NCBI RefSeq assembly: GCF_008065375.1
Contig: NZ_VJYI01000003.1
Coordinates: forward strand, 620,001 to 684,000
Reading direction: 5' to 3'
Length of the DNA stretch: 64,000 nucleotides
Origin: Nonomuraea sp. SYSU D8015
GTDB lineage: Bacteria > Actinomycetota > Actinomycetes > Streptosporangiales > Streptosporangiaceae
In this document: positions 43,705 through 51,052 of the stretch, one piece after another
How the letters are laid out: each line of letters starts with the position of its first letter
Numbering within the stretch: the stretch's first letter is position 1
Made by a program: the position numbers and the translations under genes
The notes under the pieces: generated by a model
Seen by the model: the letters and a program-made list of their open reading frames with translations, nothing else
Database searches by the model: none
What the model was told of the DNA's origin: nothing

Positions 43705-43983
43705 CTGTTCGGAGTCAACCCGGCCGCGCTTTATAGCGCCCATGAGATACCCGGCCCGAAGGTCAAAAAGGCCATCAGCGGGCCGGAACAGCTCGCCGCC
43801 GAGATCGACGCGCGCGTCGGCCGCGGTGAATTCTCCGCTTCCATGGTTGAAGCCGCCCAACACTGGCTCGCTTTGACGAAGACAGGCGAGATCGTCGATG
43901 AGTACGAGCTCTCTCGGATCTGGGAGCACGGCAGATCCAGTGGCTCAAGGTCTAGAAACAGGCGACGAGTTCCCGTGCCTTGA
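43705..43983 (+). pseudogene. Remnant of an antitoxin-like gene
   Basis: The frame reads KVKKAISGPEQLAAEIDARV, then GRGEFSASMVEAAQHWLALT and EIVDEYELSRIWEHG. The order (basic strand, 'ARVGRGEFSA', 'VDEYE', 'EL-x-x-W') resembles MazE/ribbon-helix-helix-type antitoxins of actinobacteria, with about eight residues missing before ELSRIW. No ATG, GTG or TTG start is found in frame after the LacI stop, and no toxin gene follows. The stretch is less GC-rich than its neighbours. I treat it as a decayed, possibly transferred, gene. Confidence 0.4.
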
Positions 43984-43990
43984 GGTCCGC

Positions 43991-45022
43991 CTACCGATGA
44001 CGCGGAGGGGCCGTCGACTCTCGGACGATCAGGCGGGGTGGCACCAGGGAGATCTCGGGTTGAGGCCGGCCGGTCAGTTCGGCCACCGCAGCGTGGAAGC
44101 ACGCCCGGCCCAACCCCGCGAAATCCATCCGCACCGTGGTCAGCGCGGGCGTCCAGAACGCCGAGCCCGGGATGTCGTCGAAGCCGACGATGCTCACGTC
44201 CCCCGGCACGTCCTTGCCCGCGTCGTAGAGGGCCCGCCGCACGCCCTGGGCGATGTCGTCGTTGCCGCACAGGATCGCCGTCACGTCCGGCCGGGCGGCG
44301 AGTTGCCGGCCGGCCACGTACGCCGACGCGACGTCCCACCCGCATCCCAGCACCTCGGGGATCTCGGCCCGCGCCTCGGTGAGCGCGTCGCGCCAGCCCG
44401 CCTGCCGGCCCCCGGAGCGGCCCTCGGACGGGATGGCCACGTGATGCACGGTCCGGTGGCCCAGCTCCAGCAGGTGGCGGGTGGCGTCGGCGGCGGCGCG
44501 CCGCTCGTCCAGGGCGATCGCCACCCGGCCCAGATCGGGTGCGCCCGGCTCGGCGGCGACGATGGCCGGGATGTGGCCCGGCAGCGCCTCCAGCACGGCG
44601 GTCCCGAGCGGGTCGAACGCGATCACGATCAGCCCGCCCGCGCTCGGGTCGCTCACGTAGTCGACGGTCTGCCGCACCTCGGCCGACTCCACGACCCTGA
44701 TGCCCAGGGCCACGCCGTCCGTCCTGGCGGCCTCCTCGATGCCCTGCAGCGTGCAGGCGTAGCCGTACAGCGTGGTGTTGGAGGTCACCACGGTGACGCC
44801 GCTGGCGCGGCCGAAGCCGAGCGTCCGCGCCGCCCTGTTGGGCCGGAAGCCGAGCCGGTCGATGGCGGCCAGCACGGCGGCGCGGGTCGCGGGCCGCACC
44901 CTGGGTGACTCGTTCAGCACGCGCGAGACGGTCTGGTGCGAGACGCCGGCCTCGGCGGCGACGTCACGGATGCTCGGGGCGGCCCCTTTACGGGCATGTC
45001 GGGGGCTCGCGTTCACGATCAC
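43991..45022 (-). CDS. LacI family transcriptional regulator
   Basis: This 343-aa protein has helix-turn-helix PSIRDVAAEAGVSHQTVSRV near 15-35 and hinge FRPNRAARTLGFGRASGVTV. The effector domain keeps GLIVIAFDP, LCGNDDIAQGVRRALYDAGK and VGFDDIPGSAFWTPALTTVR and ends LIVRESTAPP, so it is full length. Start choice is uncertain: GTG at 45022 or 45016, neither with a clear ribosome binding site, so leaderless translation is possible. It lies downstream of the GH10 xylanase gene on the same strand and probably regulates xylan or pectin genes of this island. Confidence 0.88.
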   Translation of the reverse strand: MIVNASPRHARKGAAPSIRDVAAEAGVSHQTVSRVLNESPRVRPATRAAVLAAIDRLGFRPNRAARTLGFGRASGVTVVTSNTTLYGYACTLQGIEEAARTDGVALGIRVVESAEVRQTVDYVSDPSAGGLIVIAFDPLGTAVLEALPGHIPAIVAAEPGAPDLGRVAIALDERRAAADATRHLLELGHRTVHHVAIPSEGRSGGRQAGWRDALTEARAEIPEVLGCGWDVASAYVAGRQLAARPDVTAILCGNDDIAQGVRRALYDAGKDVPGDVSIVGFDDIPGSAFWTPALTTVRMDFAGLGRACFHAAVAELTGRPQPEISLVPPRLIVRESTAPPRHR

Positions 45023-45149
45023 ATGGTAGTCGGGCAGGGAGAGTTCAGGACCGGATCTCCACCCGGCCCTGAACCAACGGTCGTCCGAAGCCTCCGGCGT
45101 CACCTCTGCCCCTTCGACCACCTGCCAGGAGCACCATCTTTCAGGGGCG

Positions 45150-48068
45150 TTACGAGGCCAGGCGGAGCACGCCCCAGTGGCTGGTGTCCACGTAGCTGCG
45201 GCCGGTGCTGTCGTTCCAGGTCACCGCGGCGGTGCGAGCCGCGCCCGTGGCGTCGTTGACCTGCACGTCGAAGCCGAGCAACGTCCCCTCCGCCAACGGA
45301 AGAGTCGGCAGCTTGATCGCCGCCTCGACGACGTAGCCGCCCGGCACGACCTTGGCGACGGCCGACAGATTGTCCTTCACCCCGGCCGCGTCGAAGGTCC
45401 CGCCGACGGTGAGGCGGCCGGAGAAGCTGACCCGGTATTGCCCGTCGTCGTCCGTGTATCCCTTCGTCTTGCCGTTGCCCGGGTCCACGAAGATCTCGAC
45501 GGAGTCCTGCTCCCAGGGGTTGGCCGACTGCTCACTCAGGTCAGGGTCCGCGACCTGGGCGAGCACGTACAGCGTGGAGCCGCTCCACAAGGATCTGACC
45601 CGGGCGGTCGCGCCCGTGCTGCCCTGGATCCAGGTCGCGGTGATGATCTCCGGCGCGGCCCGCCACACGGGGTCGGCGACGCCGTCGAGCACGGGGGTGC
45701 GGTGGGCGGCGGCGGTGAGCTTGACGGCGGGGACGGCGGTCACCTTGCCGGTCCACGAGGTCGTCGTGGACCCGTCGCGCACGGTCACGTCGACGTCCGT
45801 GCCCTTCTTGACCAGCGCCTCGACGCGGTAGCCGGTCGCCGTCCGCTTCACCGCGGCCTTGGGCCCGCCGGACCGCGTGACGGTGTGCGAGGTGCCGTCC
45901 ACGGTGAACGTCACCCGGTCCGTCGCGTTGACGGTCGGGTCGGTGACCTCCGCGAGCACGTACAGGCCGGCGGAGGCGGAGCGGGCCTGGAAGGCGGCGG
46001 ACACGTTTCCCACGCGGGCGATCGGCGCGTCCGGCAGCAGGTCCCACTGCAGGTCCCGCCTGCCGTCCACCTTGACCGTCCCGGCGGGCGCCTCCAGCTT
46101 CCGCACGAGCGGCGGCAGCTTGGACGGGTCCACGACGCCCCAGTAGGCGGGCTTGGCCTGCAGGTCGTGGTCGAAGAGCAGCGGCGCGTTCAGCCGCGGG
46201 ATCGGCCAGGTGTTGAGCCAGCTGACGTCGTCGGACCCGCCCCACACGGTGACCGAGCTCAGCTTGCCCGCCTGCCGCCGGAAGACGTCGAACAGCTCCT
46301 TGTACCGGTGTCCCTGCTCGGCCAGGAGCTCCGGCGGGATCGACGGGTAGGAGGAGACGAAGTCGGTGTAGATGCTCACGTCCAGCTCGGTGACCTGCTG
46401 GTCCACGCCGAGCGTGGCGAAGCGCTCGATGGTGTCCTCGACGTACGAGGCCGGCGGCTGCTCGATGTTGAGGTGCAGCTGGTGGCCGACGCCGTCGATC
46501 GGCACACCCTCGTCCTTCAGCCGCTTGACCAGGGCGTACAGGGCCTCTCGCTTGCGCGGGAACTCGGTGTTGTAGTCGTTGATGAACAGCTTGGCGTCCG
46601 GGTCGGCCTCGCGGGCGACGCGGAAGGCGGTGCGGATGTAGTCGAGACCGGCGATCTCGTACCACTTGGAGCGGCGCAGCCCGTCCGGCTGGTTCTCGTC
46701 GATGACCTCGTTGACGACGTCCCAGGCCGAGATCTTGCCCTTGTAGCGGGTCACCAGCGTGCGAACGTGGTTCTCCACGCGGCGCAGCAGCGTCTCCTTG
46801 TCGGCGCCCTCGAACACCCAGGCGGGGGTCTGGCTGTGCCAGACGAGCGTGTGCCCGCGGATGGTCATGTCGTGCTCGACGCCGAAGTCCACGAGGTGGT
46901 CGCCGTCGGCGAAGGCGAACTCGCCCTCCCGGGGCTCGGTGGCGTCCCACTTCAGCTCGTTGCCGGGGGTGATGCCGTTGAAGTGCCTGGCCAGCAGCTC
47001 GCCGTGCACGCCGAGCGTGTCGGGTCTGGTGAGCGCCGAGCCCATGACGAACGGCACCTTGTCCTTGACCGCGGGGATGTCGGTCTGGATGGGCTTCGGC
47101 GCGACGTACGTCATCGTGAAGTCGTCCAGGTGGAAGGGGAAGGCCCCGCTGTCGGACTCGACGTACACGCTGAGGAAGTCCACGTCGTAGGCGAGCGTGT
47201 ACGTGCCCGCGAGCTGCACCCACTGCCCCGCCGGCACGTCCTTGGGCGGGACGATGCGCTCATAGGTGGGCGTTCCGGCGCTCCGCCGCTCCATCGACAG
47301 GCCCAGCCGGCCCGACGCGGTGTCGGGGCCGAGGCGCACCCACACGGACAGGGCGTACTTGTCGCCCTTGCCCATCCTGCCGAGCACGTTGATCGCGGGC
47401 CCGTCCCAGGAGGCCGACCGGCCGGTCACCGCGAGGCTGCGGGCGCCCCCGTGGGCGGCGGCGGTGCTGGACTCGAGCGTGGCGGCGGCGCGCGGCGACC
47501 AGTCCTGCGTGGTGCCGTCCTCGAAGTCGGTGCTGATCGGCTCGCGGGTGGGGTCGCCCTGCGGGCTGATGACGATGTCGTCGAGGTAGTACTGCGAGGT
47601 GGGGTCGGAGCTCTCGGCGTAGAGCTGGAGGTCGGTGGAGTCGGCGCTGAAGAGATACGTGCCCGCGAGCCGCACCCACTCGCCGTCGGTCACGGTGGCC
47701 GCAGCGACCCGCTCGTACGTGGTCTCGCCTCCGGTGGGCGTGCGCTGCACGGTGAGCGCGATCGTGCTGGCCGGCTGTCCGGTGACGAGCCGGGCGTACG
47801 CGGTCACCCGGTAGGTGACGCCCTTGACGAACGGCGGGGCGATCGAGGCACCGTGCCAGTTCGCGGTCCTGCCTGTCGTGAGGAGGGCGCTCGTCCCGCC
47901 GTGGGCCGCGTCCGTGGTGACAGCGACGGAGACGCCGTCGCCGCGTGGGCCCCAGCCCTGCGTCGTCCCGTCCTCGAAGTCGTAGGTGATGTCGGGCGCC
48001 GCGTGCGCGGGAAGCACCGGCACGAGGCATAACAGGGCGGCGGCCACCAGGGCTCGAAGGGTGCGCAC
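45150..48068 (-). CDS. Secreted multi-domain GH10 endo-1,4-beta-xylanase
   Basis: This 972-aa protein has a signal peptide of about 23 residues (RTLRALVAAALLCLVPVLPA). Two CBM4/9/22-like xylan-binding modules follow at about 27-330, each starting FEDGTTQ-W-PR. The GH10 barrel lies at about 335-670, with acid/base Glu454 (WDVVNEV) and nucleophile Glu561 (QVTELDVS). The C-terminal part holds CBM9-like domains (LDGVADPVWRAAPEI, DSVEIFVDPGNGKTKGY, DGQYRVSFSG). It cuts xylan outside the cell. The GTG at 48068 has GGGAG four bases upstream. A TGAAAGTTTCA operator lies 11 bases before it, and the pectinase gene is divergent. Confidence 0.93.
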   Translation of the reverse strand: MRTLRALVAAALLCLVPVLPAHAAPDITYDFEDGTTQGWGPRGDGVSVAVTTDAAHGGTSALLTTGRTANWHGASIAPPFVKGVTYRVTAYARLVTGQPASTIALTVQRTPTGGETTYERVAAATVTDGEWVRLAGTYLFSADSTDLQLYAESSDPTSQYYLDDIVISPQGDPTREPISTDFEDGTTQDWSPRAAATLESSTAAAHGGARSLAVTGRSASWDGPAINVLGRMGKGDKYALSVWVRLGPDTASGRLGLSMERRSAGTPTYERIVPPKDVPAGQWVQLAGTYTLAYDVDFLSVYVESDSGAFPFHLDDFTMTYVAPKPIQTDIPAVKDKVPFVMGSALTRPDTLGVHGELLARHFNGITPGNELKWDATEPREGEFAFADGDHLVDFGVEHDMTIRGHTLVWHSQTPAWVFEGADKETLLRRVENHVRTLVTRYKGKISAWDVVNEVIDENQPDGLRRSKWYEIAGLDYIRTAFRVAREADPDAKLFINDYNTEFPRKREALYALVKRLKDEGVPIDGVGHQLHLNIEQPPASYVEDTIERFATLGVDQQVTELDVSIYTDFVSSYPSIPPELLAEQGHRYKELFDVFRRQAGKLSSVTVWGGSDDVSWLNTWPIPRLNAPLLFDHDLQAKPAYWGVVDPSKLPPLVRKLEAPAGTVKVDGRRDLQWDLLPDAPIARVGNVSAAFQARSASAGLYVLAEVTDPTVNATDRVTFTVDGTSHTVTRSGGPKAAVKRTATGYRVEALVKKGTDVDVTVRDGSTTTSWTGKVTAVPAVKLTAAAHRTPVLDGVADPVWRAAPEIITATWIQGSTGATARVRSLWSGSTLYVLAQVADPDLSEQSANPWEQDSVEIFVDPGNGKTKGYTDDDGQYRVSFSGRLTVGGTFDAAGVKDNLSAVAKVVPGGYVVEAAIKLPTLPLAEGTLLGFDVQVNDATGAARTAAVTWNDSTGRSYVDTSHWGVLRLAS

Positions 48069-48079
48069 GGTGCTCCCAA

Positions 48080-48090
48080 TGAAAGTTTCA
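48080..48090. promoter_or_regulatory. TGAAAGTTTCA palindrome, xylanase operator candidate
   Basis: This perfect 11-bp palindrome lies 11 bp before the GH10 start, with an overlapping TTTCAGAAA at 48086-48094. It differs by one base per arm from CGAAANTTTCG, the site reported for xylan-utilisation LacI regulators in actinobacteria. A repressor here would block translation initiation or early elongation of the xylanase transcript. Confidence 0.6.
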
Positions 48091-48152
48091 GAAACATGCC
48101 GATAAATATCAGGCGGACTGTAGAGCCCGCGTGGTTCGCCCGTCAATGAGCG

Positions 48153-48171
48153 CTGCAACCGTTTGTTGCAG
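48153..48171. promoter_or_regulatory. CTGCAAC-N5-GTTGCAG inverted repeat (distal site)
   Basis: Arms of seven bases (48153-48159, 48165-48171) are perfectly complementary around CGTTT. The site lies between the divergent xylanase and pectinase genes, about 95 bp upstream of the latter. A second similar site follows at 48230. Together they look like paired operators for a LacI- or IclR-type sugar regulator. Confidence 0.55.
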
Positions 48172-48229
48172 AAGTGGTGCAGTTTTACTGCATCCGTTGA
48201 CGTGCCAGCGCCATTACGTCACCGTTTCA

Positions 48230-48246
48230 TGCAACCGATTGCCGCA
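48230..48246. promoter_or_regulatory. Second copy of the TGCAACCG-type operator (proximal site)
   Basis: TGCAACCGATTGCCGCA matches 14 of 17 positions of the distal site core TGCAACCGTTTGTTGCA. It ends 19 bases before the pectinase start, so binding would occlude the start region. The distance between the two sites is 76 bp. Confidence 0.45.
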
Positions 48247-48265
48247 CCACTGGGCGAGGTCGCAT

Positions 48266-50509
48266 ATGAGACTTCTTTTACTCCTCTCGTTGATGGCGAC
48301 CCCCGCGGTGGCCGATCATCACGCCGCCACGATCGTGGTCGCGGCCGACGGCACCGGCGACCACGCCACCGTGCAGGCCGCGGTGGACGCGGTGCCCTCC
48401 GGCAACAAGCGACCGGTCACCATCCTCGTCCGCAAGGGCACGTACAGGCAGCAGGTGGTGATCCCCGCCGACAAGCCGCACATCTCGCTGGTCGGGGACA
48501 CGCGTGACCCGCGCGAGGTGGTGCTCACGTTCGACGTCTCCGCCTCCACCCCCAAACCGGACGGCTCCGGCACCTACGGCACGTCGGGCAGCGCCTCGTA
48601 CGTGATCAGCGCCCCCGACTTCACCGCCCGCAACCTCACCTTCGAGAACGCCTACGACGAGGCCGCGCACGGCAACAGCCAGGCCGTGGCGGTGCGCACC
48701 ACCGGCGACCGGCAGGTGTACGAGAACGTGAGGTTCATCGGCAACCAGGACACGCTCTACGCCAACACGCCCTCCGCCACCACGGTCGCCCGCCAGTACT
48801 TCCGCGACTGCTATGTGGAGGGCGACGTCGACTTCATCTTCGGCCGCGCCACGGCCGTCTTCGACAACTGCGTGATCAAGGCGCTCAACCGCGGCAGCGC
48901 GGACAACAACGGCTACGTCACCGCGGCGAGCACGGAGCTGAGCAACCCGTACGGCTTCCTGATCTACCGCAGCCACCTGACCAGCAACGCCCCGGCCCGC
49001 ACGGTCCATCTGGGCCGCCCGTGGCCGGCCGGCGGCTCGGCGACGGCCCGCGGGCAGGTGCTGGTGCGCGAGTCATGGCTGGGGCAGCAGATCAAGGACG
49101 CGCCCTGGACCGACATGTCCGGCTTGAACTGGCGGGAGGCCCGCCTGTCCGAATACCGGAACCACGGCCCCGGCGCCACCGTCAACGACGACCGGCCGCA
49201 GCTCACCGCCGAGCAGGCCGCCGCCTTCACGCCGGAGAGGTACCTGGCGGGAAGCGACGGCTGGAACCCCGTCCGCCGCCACCACCCACGCCCCGAGCCG
49301 AACCGGCTGGGCCGCGAGGTCCTCCTCCGCGACGACGGCTGGGCGGCGGCCACGACCGGCACGACGGGCGGCTCGGCGGCCCGTCCCGAGAACGTGCACG
49401 TCGTGTCGACCAGGGCGCAGCTGCGGGCGGCGCTCGGCGACCCCGCCGACAACACCCCCAAGATCATCTACCTGAAGGGCGGGATCGACGCCGACACCTC
49501 CGACTCGGGCGCCCCGCTGACCTGCGCCGACTACGCCGTCAACGGCTACAGCCTGCCCGCCTACCTGGCCGCGTACGACCCGGCCGTATGGGGCAGGACC
49601 AGCGTGCCGTCGGGCCCGCTGGAGGACGCGCGGCGGGCGTCGTACAACAAGATGGCCCAGCATGTCACGGTCGCGATCGGCTCCAACGTCACCATCGTCG
49701 GCCTGGGCCGCGACGCCGCCCTGAAGAGCTTCGGCCTGCGGATCAGCAACGCCGACAACGTGATCGTCCGCAACCTCACCATCACCGACACCTCCGACTG
49801 CTTCCCGCAGTGGGACCCGACCGACGGCGCGGAGGGCAACTGGAACGCGTCGTTCGACAACGTCGAGGTCTCCGGCTCCACCCACGTCTGGCTCGACCAC
49901 AACACGCTCAACGACGGCGACAACCCGGACTCCGGCCAGCCGTCGTACTTCGGCCGCCCGTTCCAGGTGCACGACGGGCTCCTCGACGTCGTCCGCGGCT
50001 CCAACTACGTGACGCTCTCCTGGAACCACCTGAGCGGCCACGACAAGGTGACGCTGATCGGCAACACCGACAACCCGGCCCGCTACGGCGAGGCGGACAA
50101 GCTCAAGGTCACGCTGCACCACAACTACTTCGAGGGCCTGGGACAACGCGCTCCCCGGGTCCGCTTCGGCCAGGTCCACGTGTACAACAACTACTACACG
50201 GGCGGCGCCACGCACGGATACAGCATCGGCGTGGGCTTCGGCTCGAAGGTCTACGCCGAGAGCAACGCCTTCGACGGCATCGCGGCGGCGAAGGTGCTGA
50301 CGGTGTTCGGCGGCACGGCGATCACCGCTGAGGACAACCTCGTGGACGGCGTGCCCACCGACCTGGTGGGCGCGTACAACGCCGCCAACGGCACGACGCT
50401 CGGCGCCGACGCCGGCTGGACCCCGTCCCCGCACACGCGCATCCACCCGGCCAAGGCTCTGAAGGCCCTGGTCCCGGCGGGCGCGGGGGCTGGTAGAAAG
50501 ATCGCATGA
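48266..50509 (+). CDS. Secreted pectin methylesterase-pectate lyase fusion (CE8-PL1)
   Basis: This 747-aa protein has a short signal peptide of about 16 residues. Residues 20-350 are a CE8 pectin methylesterase beta-helix: GNSQAVAVRTTG, NQDTLYAN, catalytic Asp in VEGDVDFIFGRA, and HLGRPW. Residues from about 372 are a family PL1 pectate lyase: VSTRAQLRAAL, WLDHNTLND with the Ca2+-binding Asp, HDGLLDVVRGSNYVTLSWNH and the catalytic Arg in RAPRVRFGQVHVYNNYY. The esterase removes methyl groups from pectin and the lyase cleaves the resulting polygalacturonate, so one chain does both steps. GAGG precedes the ATG. The stop overlaps the next gene (ATGA). Confidence 0.93.
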   Translation: MRLLLLLSLMATPAVADHHAATIVVAADGTGDHATVQAAVDAVPSGNKRPVTILVRKGTYRQQVVIPADKPHISLVGDTRDPREVVLTFDVSASTPKPDGSGTYGTSGSASYVISAPDFTARNLTFENAYDEAAHGNSQAVAVRTTGDRQVYENVRFIGNQDTLYANTPSATTVARQYFRDCYVEGDVDFIFGRATAVFDNCVIKALNRGSADNNGYVTAASTELSNPYGFLIYRSHLTSNAPARTVHLGRPWPAGGSATARGQVLVRESWLGQQIKDAPWTDMSGLNWREARLSEYRNHGPGATVNDDRPQLTAEQAAAFTPERYLAGSDGWNPVRRHHPRPEPNRLGREVLLRDDGWAAATTGTTGGSAARPENVHVVSTRAQLRAALGDPADNTPKIIYLKGGIDADTSDSGAPLTCADYAVNGYSLPAYLAAYDPAVWGRTSVPSGPLEDARRASYNKMAQHVTVAIGSNVTIVGLGRDAALKSFGLRISNADNVIVRNLTITDTSDCFPQWDPTDGAEGNWNASFDNVEVSGSTHVWLDHNTLNDGDNPDSGQPSYFGRPFQVHDGLLDVVRGSNYVTLSWNHLSGHDKVTLIGNTDNPARYGEADKLKVTLHHNYFEGLGQRAPRVRFGQVHVYNNYYTGGATHGYSIGVGFGSKVYAESNAFDGIAAAKVLTVFGGTAITAEDNLVDGVPTDLVGAYNAANGTTLGADAGWTPSPHTRIHPAKALKALVPAGAGAGRKIA

Positions 50510-50892
50510 CGACGTACACCCGCATCGATCCGCTCGACGCGCCCGAGCCCCAGGGCGGCTACACCCAGGCCCTCGCGGTCGAGGGCGCGTCGAAGCTGCT
50601 GTTCGTGAGCGGCCAGATCCCCGAGACCCGGGACGGCAAGGTGCCGGACGACTTCGAGTCCCAGTGCCGGCTCGTCTGGAGCAACATCCTGGCCGCCCTG
50701 CGGGCCGCGGACATGGACGTGTCCAACCTCGTCAAGGTGACCACGTATCTGTCCGATCGCCGCTACGCGGACGTCAACGGAGCGGTGCGCAGGGAGATCC
50801 TGGGCGGCCACCGCCCCGCCCTGACGGTGATCATCGCCGAGATCTACGACAGCCGCTGGCTCCTGGAGATCGAGGCCGTCGCCGCCGATTAG
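50506..50892 (+). CDS. Rid/YjgF family protein lacking the canonical Arg
   Basis: This 128-aa protein has the Rid fold: AVEGASKLLFVSGQIPETRD, then LAALRAADMDVSNLVKVTTY and EIYDSRWLLEIEAVA. RidA deaminates reactive enamine/imine intermediates and needs an Arg in the PAR-T motif (Arg105 in the E. coli RidA literature numbering). Here the motif is RPALTVI with Leu106 in that place, so it belongs to a divergent Rid subgroup. It overlaps the pectinase gene by four bases and is translationally coupled to it. Downstream pectin catabolism passes through keto and enol sugars, which might be its substrates; that is inference. Confidence 0.88.
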   Translation: MTTYTRIDPLDAPEPQGGYTQALAVEGASKLLFVSGQIPETRDGKVPDDFESQCRLVWSNILAALRAADMDVSNLVKVTTYLSDRRYADVNGAVRREILGGHRPALTVIIAEIYDSRWLLEIEAVAAD

Positions 50893-50972
50893 CCCCCATT
50901 CCCGCACCTCACCACGCCTGGCCCTGGCTGCCCGCCACCGCCGTCCTCGGCGGAGCTCTTCCTTGGGGAAAG

Positions 50973-50987
50973 CCGCACTTCGTGCGG
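50973..50987. terminator. Hairpin between convergent genes
   Basis: CCGCAC-TTC-GTGCGG is a perfect 6-bp stem with a tight loop, in the 160-bp gap between the convergent Rid and ATPase genes. It is a likely bidirectional terminator without a U-tract. Confidence 0.45.
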
Positions 50988-51052
50988 GTCCCTTGAGGGG
51001 AGGCCGGGAAGGGGCGGAGGCGACGAGGTCGTCATCCGCCGCAGCGCTGCGG

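Noticed and set aside
43706..43930. ATG-started frame at about 43697 and a minus-strand frame at 43678-43929
   Set aside because: Both are short, Arg/Pro/Ser-rich or lack family resemblance; the frame with antitoxin-like features is the third one, which has no start.
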